Shown in pieces: positions 1-10,699 of a DNA stretch of 64,000 nucleotides (position 1 is the stretch's first letter; each line of letters starts with the position of its first letter). A model generated the notes under the pieces. That model saw only the letters and a list, made by a program, of their open reading frames with translations, did not search any database and was not told the DNA's origin. The position numbers and the translations under genes are program-made. The stretch lies in contig OY754335.1 in assembly GCA_963573305.1 (NCBI GenBank), positions 49,311,985 to 49,375,984 of the forward strand. Reading direction: 5' to 3'. The DNA is from Pyrrhosoma nymphula (lineage: Eukaryota; Arthropoda; Insecta; Odonata; Coenagrionidae).

Positions 1-772
1 ACTAATATTATTACTTTATTCTTTATTACGTAGTTAAGCGTACGGCGGCGTCCGTATTTCTTCTTAAAATACTTAATAGCTATTTTTAACTCGCAAAAAG
101 AACAGATAGTTTTTTGTCTTCTTACGGTAATTAAGTTTTATTTTATTACGCTTGGTTCTTTGACGCTTCGGGAGGAATTAAAATACGTACTTTACTGTTA
201 TTTTTAACTTTCAATGGGATTTGTATTGATTAAGCTAGTAACATTTTGTCGTCGAGACTTTATGGAATTAGAGCATTACGTATTATTATCGCAAGAGCTA
301 GTAAAATCATCCACAAAATTCAACTGAGCATATAATTGTCTGTTTGCAAACAAACTAATGCGGTGAACTTATGCAGCTTGCAGCTCACGTATTTTACCTA
401 CTCCTCAATGCTGTTGTTGTAGTATGGACGTTTTGATGCAAGAATATTGGTTTCGAATTGAAATATTTTAATTACTTGTCATTCAGTAAATTTTTCACCA
501 ATTCTAAATGACGGTGGTTATTTTAAATGGAAATATGCTTTATTTACTCGGTGACAAATTTAATAATCAATACAATACCTGCTTTATAACATGTTTGCAC
601 CTAAGTTTAATGTTTTAAAATAGGCTAAAGGGGACAGCACACTTTCTTTCTGGCATATAATATGTTGTGATGGGAATGGGAATATATTTTTTTTATATTT
701 TCGTAGAAAAATTTGATGATTGATTCCCAAAATGATAATGACTAATGTTTAACATTCCTCCTCCTTCTGCAG
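1..772 (+). other. 3' end of an intron upstream of the odd-family exon
   Basis: AT-rich sequence with no open frame of note. It ends in a pyrimidine-rich stretch (about 752-770) and an AG at 771-772. The exon that follows starts inside a zinc-finger codon, so this is the end of an intron. The exons for the N-terminus and first fingers must lie outside the window to the left. I see no other structure in it. Confidence 0.7.
752..772 (+). promoter_or_regulatory. splice acceptor of the last coding exon
   Basis: The sequence cattcctcctccttctgcag ends at 772: a long pyrimidine tract followed by CAG. The exon begins at 773 with the last base of a split codon. The next codons read YIHSKEKPF, which continues the conserved DHR-YIHS linker of odd-skipped family fingers. 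The reading frame and the family alignment both support this boundary. Confidence 0.85.
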
Positions 773-2018
773 GTACATCCACAGCAAGGAGAAGCCGTTT
801 GTGTGCGGGGAGTGCGGCAAGGGCTTCTGTCAGAGCCGCACCCTAGCCGTTCACCGCATCCTGCACCTCGAGGAGTCCCCGCACAAGTGCCCAGTGTGCA
901 GCCGCGCCTTCAACCAGCGTTCCAACCTCAAGACGCACCTCCTCACGCACACCGACCACAAACCCTACGACTGTCCGTCGTGCGGCAAGGTGTTCCGGCG
1001 CAACTGCGACCTCCGGCGACACGCCCTGACCCACGCCGTAGGGGACGCTCCCCCAGACAACCCTCCTCCCCCGGGAGGCGGGCCCCCGTCCTCCACGTCC
1101 CCGTCCTCCTCCACCGCCTCCTCCTCCTCGCCGCCCCCAAGGCTGGTCCACGCCAATGCTCCCGAGACCATCCACATCACCTCGGGAGACGAGCGGTCCA
1201 GGCATCACCACCACCATCACCATCACCACTCTCCGGAAAGGCACCATCGGGGTCGGTCGGAAGAAGGGGAGCGGAGGAGGTCTCACAGCGGAGAGGTCGG
1301 AGGTCATTACCCACCATCATCTACGTCCTCATCCTCTAACGCTCCCTCCGGACCGCCCTTCTTCCGGATGGGCTACGAGGCCCAGCAGCAGAGGTTGATG
1401 CTGAGGCCGATCAGAAGCTCCACGTCAACAAGTTCGAGCCCTGGGACTTCCACTTCCGGCGGAGCCCACGACCTACTGCCGGTGTCTATCAAGAGGCGCC
1501 CATATGACTACTTGAGACCACCGAATGCGTCGCCTTCCACCTCCTCTGGGGTGGTTATCATGTCGTCCTCTTCATCCGGGAGGTCTGTGTCGCCGCCCCC
1601 GAGGCCGCCTCCGGCTCCTTCGTCGCCCCCGGCTCTGTCCTCGACAGTACACCAAGATCCGCCCCCGATACATCACCGTCCACACCAACCGTCGACTTCT
1701 TCAACTTCTCGGGAGGGATCCGTCAACGCTCCGCCGCCGCAGTGCTCGCCATCACCGGTTCCCGGCCCGTCTTCGCTCATGCAGCCACGCTCGTTGCCGC
1801 ACGAAACGTTATCAGGCGGGCACAGGAAGATGGATCATCGGGCGGATCCAGGGGGAGGAGCCGGTCCTTCTGGGTTGTCCTCGGCGAGCTCTTCCGGCGT
1901 GCCGCCGCCACGTGTGGACGCCCAGCCTACTTACCAGCCGCAACCCAAGCCACCTGGTCAACAGAGGCCGTCTCAGAAGATGCACGGGTTCTCCATTGAG
2001 GATATAATGCGTAGGTAG
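773..2018 (+). CDS. sob/bowl-like: odd-skipped family C2H2 zinc-finger transcription factor, 3' terminal coding exon (partial)
   Basis: Seen: the frame opens at the acceptor, after one base of a split codon, and ends at TAG 2016-2018, giving about 414 residues. The first residues (YIH) carry the last histidine of an upstream finger. Three full C2H2 fingers follow (CGECGKGFCQSRTLAVH, CPVCSRAFNQRSNLKTH, CPSCGKVFRRNCDLRRH), separated by ESPHK and TDHKP linkers. The rest is low-complexity and disordered: Ser/Pro-rich runs, a nine-histidine run near residue 143, and Pro-rich patches. The protein ends in HGFSIEDIMRR, an eh1-like FxIxxI motif. Known: Odd, Sob and Bowl are nuclear DNA-binding regulators of segmentation, leg joints and gut patterning. 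They repress through Groucho, which docks on eh1. As I recall, Odd has four fingers and Sob and Bowl have five. The RNCDLRRH finger seen here is the fifth, so a sob/bowl-type gene is more likely than odd itself. The missing N-terminus and first fingers lie left of the window. Which paralogue it is remains uncertain. Confidence 0.93.
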
Positions 2019-2757
2019 GCAAGTGTTTTAAAGTTCCCGTCGAAGACATTTCGAATGCGGAAGGATGTGCTGAATCTGAAACCTTTTGGGAGTTTTTCAT
2101 GTGGAAAATCAATCATTGTGAGGTTTATATTCAGTCGATTTCTGTCGTTCTGAGTTCTGATGTTGCTGATATATTATACGTGATATGATGACAAATTTTG
2201 CTCATACTGAGCTGAACACTTGAGTGACATTATGCGACTTCGTTGTTGATTGTGTTGATTGGTTTTACAAAACTCGAACCATGAAAGAAGTAGTGTTGTT
2301 ACTTGCGAACTTAGTATTGTATTCTTGTGTACTAAAGTTTTGATTGTGTAGATCTTCAAAAATGTATTATATAGTATACAAAATAGTAGATGTTCAACAT
2401 CAGTAGTGCTGTGTGAATCGCATAAAACGTTCTCGATTATTGACATGAGGTGAAACATTGGTGGAGATATTTTCAAAGATTGATCAGTGAACAGTATTTT
2501 TCCTCATAAAAACATTACTAACGTTGACATATCGTACTATAATGACGTTTTACTGTGAAAAAGAAGGAATCCATTATACGTGAATTGATGTGAAAACTGT
2601 TTGCTTTGTGCGCAGGCTGCATACTCTTGGTTTTACGCCGCATTGCTGGCTTTCTGAACATATCTTGCTACTGGACGCCGAAGCTGTCACGCCAACTTAT
2701 TAATTGCTGTAGCTGACAGTTTTGGGGAAGAGTTATTGCAAATTTATGACATGCAAA

Positions 2758-2763
2758 AATAAA
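2758..2763 (+). promoter_or_regulatory. candidate proximal poly(A) signal
   Basis: AATAAA followed within about 15 bases by tgtctttgtg, a GT-rich downstream element. It lies 740 bases after the stop codon. Chance AATAAA copies are common in AT-rich DNA, so support is modest. Confidence 0.35.
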
Positions 2764-3914
2764 TGTCTTTGTGAAAAATCGCTCGAAACCCTATACCACT
2801 CTGTCAGAAAAAAAACTATATAGGCGTCAACTAAGGAAGAGTGACGGAGTGTGAGCAATATTGAGCTAGTATTTTTTTCACAGAAACCCAGATGATGGAA
2901 ACTTTTATGTATTCTGTAATCACATTGATTCATAATTTCACTTTATTGAAAGTTGGATTTTTTGCAAAAGAATTAGCAGGCATTAACTGAGTGAATGGAC
3001 AAGTTTAGTTTTTATTCTCCCACAGCTACACTGCAATTTTGAGTGTGATGTTTATTCCCTGGGTTCTTCGAGGTTGAGGATGCCTGAAGCCTATCATGAT
3101 TAAAAATCATCTAAAATGTGCTTCATATTTTCCCCAGTACTATTTTAAATGGACACGTTTGACACTTGTGCTTCTGAGGCAGTAATTGGGAGTATAGCTG
3201 CGCTATTGATTACCTTTTTATTGAAAGAATCTATAGGTAAAATTTTGGCTTCGAATGAATTGGTGGTTACAATTGTTAATGCCATTCTCTTATATCAAAA
3301 CTTGTGTACATCCTCGTGTTTCAATTTGAACTGGTCCATACTAGTTTCAGTTAACTCAGCAAGTAATATTTTGCTTTAACTGTTCATGGTATGCGGTTCA
3401 TTTTTTCCAGTTGTGTTTAGGGTTAAGTGTTTTTGTTGGATTTTTCCTTGGATTCATTTGACCATTTTCAAGGTATAATGTAGACATTTAAATGTTTTTT
3501 CATGATACACAGATAAGACTATATAAACAGATAAGTTCAACCATACTTGATTTTAAGGAACTGTTGCAGCTCAAACTGTGAACATAGTGAGTCAGTGAGT
3601 GCTTAAGGCCTCTCATCAATCATCATTCTTTTGTGAAAATCGGCAGTTTTCTTAAGGATATGTCATGCATGATGTCGATTCAAATTAGTTTCGACATAAA
3701 CATAATATAGCCCCTAATTTGTTGCATTATATGATTATATTTTGCGGAGAAAGTGAGGGTCATTGTATTTTGTAAGTATTTTACGATCGATAGAGCATTT
3801 GTCTAACTTATTGAAGCCTTAAAAGGCTAATCATCCAAAGTAATTTGTACAAAATTTTATATTGTTTTCTCAAATGAACAAGTGCGCCTCTATTTTCTTT
3901 GCGTGTAACTTTCT

Positions 3915-3942
3915 TGTAAATAATGAAATGTTATTGTAAATA
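3915..3942 (+). promoter_or_regulatory. paired Pumilio-type motifs in the putative 3' UTR
   Basis: TGTAAATA occurs at 3915-3922 and again at 3935-3942, and a third copy lies at 4381-4388. UGUANAUA is the recognition element of Pumilio/PUF repressors, which act on 3' UTRs. Two copies 20 bases apart in a likely 3' UTR are suggestive. The same 8-mer also occurs near 29.6 kb inside a transposon, so chance cannot be excluded. Confidence 0.35.
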
Positions 3943-4913
3943 GTGAACATTGATGTTCCACAATATTTTCTAAAAGCTTTGGATTGACCCCCTCAACATA
4001 CAGTCGGTCACGGAAATTTATTTTCGGCCAAAATAATTATGTCTCACAAATAAACATTTCAAACATGCGGTTTCGATATTTCCGAATTAGCTACATTACT
4101 TTCGTAAAATACAAAGTTTAACGATTTATGTGATTGCAACTCATTGCCACATATCGTTGGTAATAGAGCCATGGTGTAATGATAGCGGGCAATCATTCTG
4201 TCTTGTATAGTGTAAAGCGTAATGAGAATTTTCATAGCCATGCTTTGCTCACCAGGCGAAATCGGACACACTTCGAATCGTCTTTTATATTGGGGAGATG
4301 CGTTGTGTATTTAGGGGCGAAAATGATCGCAAGTTGATCTCGCGAGGTGAATCCTTTCCATGGGACTTCAACATACGCATTGTAAATAAATTTTTAAAAC
4401 ATTTGAATGAACATATTGAACATACTTAATCTATGGAGCATAGATGCAAATATCAGCTTTATGTGTAATGCAGGGTTTCATTTCCGCTATTTCCAGAGAT
4501 TTTGTCCTTTCCTTGAAGCACCCAAAATTCCCTCAAGCAATGGCACCTTTGGTTTTACTTTCTCCGTTATTATTTCTTGCCACTAGTTGGTACTTATAGA
4601 TCTTGACGTGCTTCCAGTGGTTTAAAAGAGTTTTAGCCATAGTCTAAAACGGGATTTCATCTATTTCCTAAATATTTCATTTGTGCAATTGTTTCGACGT
4701 TGTTGGTGTCGGAGTTCAGGGCGAACACAATTTGTGATGGATCATGAGAAAAAATGTGATGTTAATTTTTTGTTATTTCTTTGTGAATATTAGGAGATAT
4801 ATCATTTGTTTTTTTTGGAAAAGATGCATTTAGAGGAAATATGTGGTGTTCGCTCGTGGCCGCTGTGGTGGCGTCATGTGTTAGTTGGTAGTGAAAGTGA
4901 TTCAGAAGAAAAA

Positions 4914-4957
4914 AATAAATTTGTGTCAGTAATTGTACAATACTATCTTTTTTGTGT
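4914..4957 (+). promoter_or_regulatory. candidate distal poly(A) site
   Basis: AATAAA at 4914-4919 is followed by a T/GT-rich downstream element near 4947-4957. Spacing fits a cleavage site near 4935. Backup AATAAA hexamers lie at 4971 and 4986. Confidence 0.45.
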
Positions 4958-4994
4958 GCTATTCTTTTCAAATAAATCCACCATGAATAAATAA

Positions 4995-6120
4995 TATTCT
5001 CTTGCTCATTTACCTTGGTACCAAATCCTGTATTTAGCCGAGTGTTAATGGACGCTCCTCATAATATTAGCTCCCATCTTCCCTGACTCAACTGCGATTA
5101 TCCACTGGGCATCCAGTAAAATGACCATTCGTTTATATAATCCGAAGGCATTGTCAGCCACGAGAAGATTTACATGAGCTGCAGTAGCTATAAAATCTTT
5201 CATACCAGAATATTTTCTGATATCATTCTGAGGTCGATGGTTTTTATGCCCAGTTTACTCTAAATATAACTTTACTTAGTTGTAATTTTTGAGGTTTTAG
5301 TCAATAACCTGCCTATTGCTAAAAGTTTACATAATTCTGTATTTTTCAGGGCTTATCCTTAATTTGTTAAATTGTGATCGGTTAGCTGGTGAAATATGAA
5401 TCACAAGGAGAACTTGCTACCGAATGTTCCGTATTACGCGAACACCAGGTTTCTCAATATATCAAATATACGCTTCGAAGGAGATTCATAAATTCAAAAA
5501 TTCATATAGGCCGGCAATAGGTATATGAGTGTTTAAAACAATTGACCTGTCTCAAACATTTCTCCTTTGAAAATTTAAACTGTGGTTGATAAGCTGATGA
5601 GAGAACTAAATATGGACCAATTAGGAAGAGGACGGGAAAATCATGCACCAATAATTAAGTGCTTCGACAACGAATGTCTCTTCAATTATACATTTTAGTA
5701 AAATATTTCCTATGTTATTATTGTGTTGAGGCATTGGTGCATAAATAAGAGAAAGGCTGATTTTGGGTATATATAAACATTTTATTCAAAGTGAAGTCAA
5801 TGCTATATTTTTGGGCATAGATTTATCAAGGCTGTGAAGAATGATTTTGCAGTGCCTGATCATTTCAATTCTTTGCGCAAATCAATCAGTTTGAGAAAAT
5901 CACAAAAGAACAGAGGAACTTCTTGAATCATCACTGAACTAAAGAATTTCACAGATAGTGTCAAAGTTTCCTCAAATTTTTCAACCGTATCCTCAAAACA
6001 TCTTACTCCTTCTAGCGCCTGATAGGAGATGTAAAATGCATAAAAGCACATTTCAAAGTCATTTTTTGAAATGATCACGTTTTAACTTCCCTCGCAACCG
6101 CCGACTGACTTTAAAATATG
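4995..6120. other. AT-rich intergenic DNA, nothing recognised
   Basis: Only short, unconvincing open frames. No repeat, SINE promoter or coding signal was recognised. Confidence 0.5.
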
Positions 6121-6760
6121 AAGCGCAGTCTAGCGGCTCCAGGCGAAACTATAATGCACCTGACTCTGCCTCGCGGCTAGGGGTTTAACTCCACTTGACG
6201 CTTGGCGTCTGAAGTTTACAAGAGTTATGAGACTGCACGCGTGTTTCTGGGTCTGGCCGCGAAAATCCGCAGCATGCTGCCACGTGGGCTGGCAACCTGT
6301 TATTTGCTCACGGTTGCCTTTGGAAGGTACACTCGCCACCTGCTATTGCTGGGCAGAATCATCCGTGATTGTAAGGAGGCCGGTCTCGGGCGCCATAGGT
6401 CAAATTCTGCCCCATCCTGGGATAGGAGAGCAAAGCTGATATTTGAGGTAAGTACATACAACGTGGTACCTCTGTCTAAACTGCAGCGCATCCACCCTTG
6501 TCTTATCCGTGATTACGGCTGGAAAGTATTTATCCTACGTTTCGACGTTAGTCTCGCTTACAGCCATTAGCCTTTTTGCGGTGGCAGTGAACCATGGTAG
6601 TATTTGCGCGGAAGACTCTTTTCTGTGGATTCCCAACGACATAGATACGCACGAGAGAGTAAGGTAGTCTCCTCATTTGACCACCAGGGTTCCCAATGTT
6701 GCAAACCATAAAAGCCAACTTCAAAAACACACAATATGTTATTCACATCCACGTTCTAGC
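6121..6760. other. GC-richer block with unassigned open frames
   Basis: This block is visibly richer in G and C than its flanks. It carries a 122-residue frame (6202-6570, +) and overlapping frames on both strands. I recognise no domain in any of them. A GGTAAGTA donor-like site lies at about 6449. It could be an old repeat, a decayed exon or a regulatory block. Confidence 0.25.
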
Positions 6761-7162
6761 TTTTTCTGGGTCTTAATCTAATTGTTTAGATTCAATTCCC
6801 CCATGTATTGCGAACGCTATCAGCTTATTTTGACCCAGCTTCGTATTTGACTGAAAATATTGTCGTGAGTCGCGCATCTGACCACCCTCTCAGGTTAAAT
6901 GCAGTTATGTTGGTAGCGTTCTCTTCCTACCTTCATTCCATCGTGTTAATTCAAATCCTGGTAGTTTTCATTTCTTTTTTATATCAGCGTCGTATGAGCA
7001 AAATAGGAGCGGTTAGCAGTAGCCAGAAAAGTTTTCCGCGGCCTTTTTGATTTATGGCCTTTCCCGTCATGAGGTCAGGAAGGTTACGTGTGTTCACTGG
7101 CACTCCTAGCATTGTTTTCAAGTAAGAAGAGCAATTTTGCTTTCACTATGGTGGTGGGTTAT
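6761..7162. other. intergenic DNA left of the long LINE
   Basis: No gene seen. The last ten bases (7153-7162, ggtgggttat) match ten bases just right of the LINE and are the probable left target-site duplication. Confidence 0.45.
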
Positions 7163-8173
7163 TCATTTTACCGTAAAGACAGGATTGGGAAGGGAGGTGG
7201 TTGAGTGGGTTTATATGTGCATGGCTCATTGGCTGTAAAATGCATTGGACGCTCTCCTGATCTTTATGAAAACAAACCAGAATATCTCTCTCTTGAGCTT
7301 ACAAATACCCATATGAAACTCTTTGTTGTAGTTGTGTACAGACCCCCAAAAACGGGGTATCTCTCCGATCTGGAATCTTTTATTAGTAACACCATTCCAA
7401 TGTATGAGAATGTCGTTATTATGGGCGATTTTAATATCGATGTTTCGAAGAAGTCGTTGGATAGAGATTCTCTTTTTAATATAATGCAGTGTTGTAATTT
7501 AAACATGGTTTCATCACAGCCCACTTGTCATACTAAGACTACAAGTACTACTATCGACCTTATATACGTTGATGACCTCCAAAAAGTAGCTTCCTATGGT
7601 CAATCAGCAGACCCCCATCTCTCCTGTCATGATCAGATCCATATTTCCTATCGCATTCGAGCGCCAACTTTTGTGCCTAAACTTGTAACGTTTAGAGATT
7701 ATAAAAACTTTGATATTTTGAAATTCCAGTCCGATCTAGATGAAATTGACTGGCCCATGATTGGCACTATAGAAAATATGGATGATAAAGTTCACTCTTT
7801 ACACTCCATTCTCCTTAACGCGCTAGATAAGCATGCCCCCGTGAGAACGGTTGGTGTCACCCATCCGCCTACTCCGTGGTTCACTCCCGAGATAAAACAA
7901 ACGATAATGAAGAGAAACAGATTCCGAGCATTATTTAGACAAAACAAAGATCTTAATATCTAATACGAGTACATAAAATTACGTAAATTGGTGAAAAAAA
8001 TGGTTAAAAACGAGAAGTGTGCATACTTCAAAAATACCCTCTCTAAAAATACCAATTCCTCATCAATGTGGAAATCAATGCGAGATCTGGGCGTACTAAA
8101 AACAAAAAACAAACTTGAAAATCTAAATGTCCATCCGGATCTTGAACAATTTTTTCCTGAATGTAACACATAA
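7163..8173 (+). pseudogene. LINE endonuclease (EEP/APE-like) and linker, truncated and interrupted
   Basis: Reading from SFYRKDRIGKGGG, the frame meets TGA at 7202, probably a former glycine codon. It then continues as VGLYVHGSLAVK, VVVYRPPKTG, NVVIMGDFNID and STTIDLIYV, all conserved exonuclease-endonuclease-phosphatase blocks. The first catalytic Asn and Glu are lost with the 5' truncation. The late SDH motif reads SCHDQI, so a cysteine stands where an aspartate is usual. A TAA at 7961 interrupts the linker (LNI-stop-YEYIKL), and the frame closes at 8171-8173 after a shift. In an intact element this domain nicks target DNA to start reverse transcription. The same element's reverse transcriptase follows in another frame. 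Confidence 0.85.
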
Positions 8174-9800
8174 CAACCTCATTTCTTCAACTTTTAACCC
8201 TCCCGTTACATTAAATATTAATCAGTTCTTTTTTTCGTATGTTACTCCGCAATGCATAATAAACGCCTGCAAAAAGATTACCTCAACTGCCAAAGGTCAT
8301 GATGGCATTTCTATATCATGTGTTAAAAATGCCCTTCCTATTATACTACCCACACTGATGAATATATTCGACTCTTCCCTCCAAACTGCTCGCTATCCGG
8401 AAATATGGAAACACTCGCTGATACACCCTATACCCAAATGCGCCGAGCCCACCGATCCTAACCACTACAGACCAATTGGTATTCAATGTGCTATTGCAAA
8501 AATATTCGAACATATTGTCCATCAACAACTGAATAATCATGTTGTTGAATATAATTTACTCAATAAATGGCAATCTGGTTTTCGGGCCAACCATAGTACC
8601 CAGACAGCTCTCCTGAAAATCACCGAATATATTAGAGTCGCTATGGAAAAGCGTCAGCTTACGATCCTAGTCCTTTTTGATCTCTCGAAAGCCTTCGACT
8701 CAATCAACCATGAACTTCTTTTTTAAAAATTAAGAGCTTATAAGCTCTCCCAGAGTGCGGTGAACTGGTTTAGATCCTACTTGAACAATCGTACCCAGGC
8801 TGTGGTAGGAAAAAATAACACATTATCCAACTGGGTCTATAATCGAACTGGCGTAGTTCAAGGCTCTGTGTTAAGTCCTTTGCTATTTTCTTTGTTTCTC
8901 AATGACCTACCGAACAGTGTCTACCATTGTAAATATCATCTATACGCAGATGACTTCCAGATTTATTGTCACACATCAACTGGTGATCTAGAATCTGCAA
9001 TAGCACTTATAAATGAGGATATTGAAAGAATAACAGAGTGGACGGATAATAATATATTGAAAATTAATGAAAGCAAAACTAAGGCGATAATGATCGGTAA
9101 TAATCAACTACTTACACAGGTAAACATTTTATCCATCCCGAAAATACGGGTGCGAGGGCATCAAGTCCCTTTCGAAGAAACGGTAAAAGATCTCGGTGTA
9201 ATATTGGATAACAATTTAAACTGGAAAGCTCAGTGTTTACAAATCAAGAGGAAATGTTATAGTGTACTCCATCAGTTAATAAAAGTTAAAAAAATGTTAT
9301 CTATCAATACACGAACTACACTAGTAAAAACCCTAATATTTCCTCATCTCGATTATTGCTGTCCAGTGTTTATTAACAATGACGATGGAAATAACTCGAA
9401 ACTTCAGGCTGGTATGAACGGCGCAATAAGATTCATATATGACCTCCGTAAATGGGACCATATCAGCGAATCTTTTAAAAAACTTAAGTGGCTTAAAGTC
9501 AAAGAGCGACGGCAATTTTTTCTCCTGATTTCCACTTTCAAAATAATCACTACTGGATATCCACAATACTTATTCGAACTTTTCACCCTAAAAACAGAAG
9601 TGCACAACCGCTGCATTCGATCTCATTCATCTGATCTCCAAATCCCCCAACATCGCACCACAGCATTAAATAAATCCTTCATCGTCACCGCCTCACGTTG
9701 CTGGAATATGCTCCCAAACGAAATAAAAAATGTAAAATCAATGGAATCATTTAAAAAGAAACTCTATTTGTATCTACTAAAGGAAAAAGTTATCGACTAA
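8127..9800 (+). pseudogene. LINE reverse transcriptase, one in-frame stop
   Basis: The frame covers about 557 codons with a single TAA at 8724-8726 (HELLF-stop-KLRAYK, most simply a lost lysine codon). Reverse transcriptase blocks appear in order: GHDGIS, HYRPIGI, FDLSKAFDSINH with the motif A aspartates, VVQGSVLSPLLF and YADDFQIY with both motif C aspartates. The thumb and C-terminal region runs to DLGVILDNNLNW, LDYCCPVF and SRCWNMLPNEIK. Catalytic residues are preserved. The start at 8127 is only where this frame opens: the upstream domain is joined to it by a frameshift, so no separate start codon is implied. Its job in a live element is to copy the LINE RNA at the nicked target. Confidence 0.92.
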
Positions 9801-10044
9801 ATAATATGCAATGATTTTCATCTCTTGAAATAGTTATTGTGGGAAAAATTGTAAAATATTACTTGCAAATGTTTTATTTATGTGTACTGTTAGACCATAT
9901 CGTATAATACTACAGTCTTTTTTGTATTTGACTTGTTTATTTTTCTTTCTTATTTTTTCTTTTTCTTTTTTTGTTTTATATATTATCTGTATGAAGTGTA
10001 TGTACTATCTCATGGACCTTGGAGGTCTACGATAGTAAAAACGA

Positions 10045-10066
10045 TTATCTATCTATCTATCTATAT
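10045..10066 (+). repeat. (ATCT)n microsatellite tail of the LINE
   Basis: About five units of ATCT directly at the 3' end of the retrotransposon. Several CR1/L2-type LINEs end in a short microsatellite rather than poly(A). Confidence 0.8.
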
Positions 10067-10388
10067 TCCGAAGGTGGGTTATCGTGATTGACAAGCGGCT
10101 GCGAATGGGAACCCTTTTGAAACATAAATAAATCTTGTGAGAGTGATGAAGTATGTATAATCTGATGATTAAATAGCATTGTTCTGGTACCTTCAGCCTC
10201 ACTTGCATATCGTCATGCAAATGAATTTAAAACCTTACGTAGTTGTCATATTGTTTGCTATATTCATAATTTTTATCACTCTTTTTTGTTTAGCTTTTTA
10301 GCAATTTTCTTCCATTTGAAGGAAATATTTTGCTAACACTGTAATCGCGGTTAAGCATGAAATATAATTTTATGTTTTAATTCACTGG

Positions 10389-10690
10389 TTGGTGGCCTAG
10401 TGGGTAGAGTCCTTGGCTACTGATTGAAGGGTCCCGGGTTCAAATCCGGGTGAAGCCTTTGGATGCCCCCAAATAAAAAAGCCTCGGAGTTCGAGGTGGC
10501 CCAAGGATAGGAACTGGCCCCCCTTCCCTGAATGTGAGAAATTCACACGCCTGTGGCTTAGTCCGTGGTGAGCTCTACCCTCAACTATCCAAACCAACCT
10601 TCGGGTTGAATCACTGAGTGAATTCACTGCTTGGGGTTTTTGTTGGTTCAATGTGTGGCACTTATGCACTAAACGAATGAAAGGTTCTAC
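10389..10690 (+). mobile_element. tRNA-derived SINE
   Basis: The head has an A-box-like tggcctagtgggtagagt (10393-10410) and a strong B box gggttcaaatccggg (10437-10451). Their spacing is that of an RNA polymerase III tRNA promoter. About 230 bases of unrelated body follow. The sequence does not fold as a complete tRNA and has no proper acceptor stem. An open frame on the opposite strand (10397-10669) is a by-product. The 3' end is approximate. Confidence 0.75.
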
Positions 10691-10699
10691 AGGGAAACT

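Larger units (their letters stand above)
2019..4940 (+). other. probable long 3' UTR of the odd-family gene
   Basis: AT-rich sequence after the stop codon with no convincing open frame. A proximal AATAAA lies at 2758-2763, with a T/G-rich stretch just after it. A stronger candidate is AATAAA at 4914-4919, followed about 30 bases later by the T/GT-rich stretch ttttttgtgtg; further AATAAA copies lie at 4971 and 4986. Use of the distal site would give a 3' UTR of about 2.9 kb. Transcript extent is inference, because no RNA evidence is available here. Confidence 0.45.
7163..10072 (+). mobile_element. 5'-truncated CR1/L2-like non-LTR retrotransposon
   Basis: About 2.9 kb, containing an endonuclease segment, a full reverse transcriptase, a short AT-rich 3' UTR and an (ATCT)n tail at about 10045-10066. 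The 5' end starts inside the endonuclease domain, as expected when target-primed reverse transcription stops early. The ten bases ggtgggttat occur immediately left (7153-7162) and right (10073-10082) and are a credible target-site duplication. Between the first readable codon and the final stop there are three in-frame stops (7202, 7961, 8724) and one frameshift near 8150-8170. The copy is therefore dead but young. Motif layout fits the CR1/L2/Jockey group; I cannot fix the clade without a tree. Confidence 0.85.

Noticed and set aside
843..1307. 154-codon open frame on the minus strand opposite the zinc-finger exon, plus other frames inside the exon
   Set aside because: These are shadows of a GC-rich coding exon. 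The plus-strand frame has clear C2H2 fingers and the others have no domain.
10389..10460. Possible tRNA gene
   Set aside because: A and B boxes are good, but there is no pairing acceptor stem and a SINE body follows.
10397..10669. 90-codon minus-strand frame
   Set aside because: It lies entirely inside a tRNA-derived SINE and reads through the B box.
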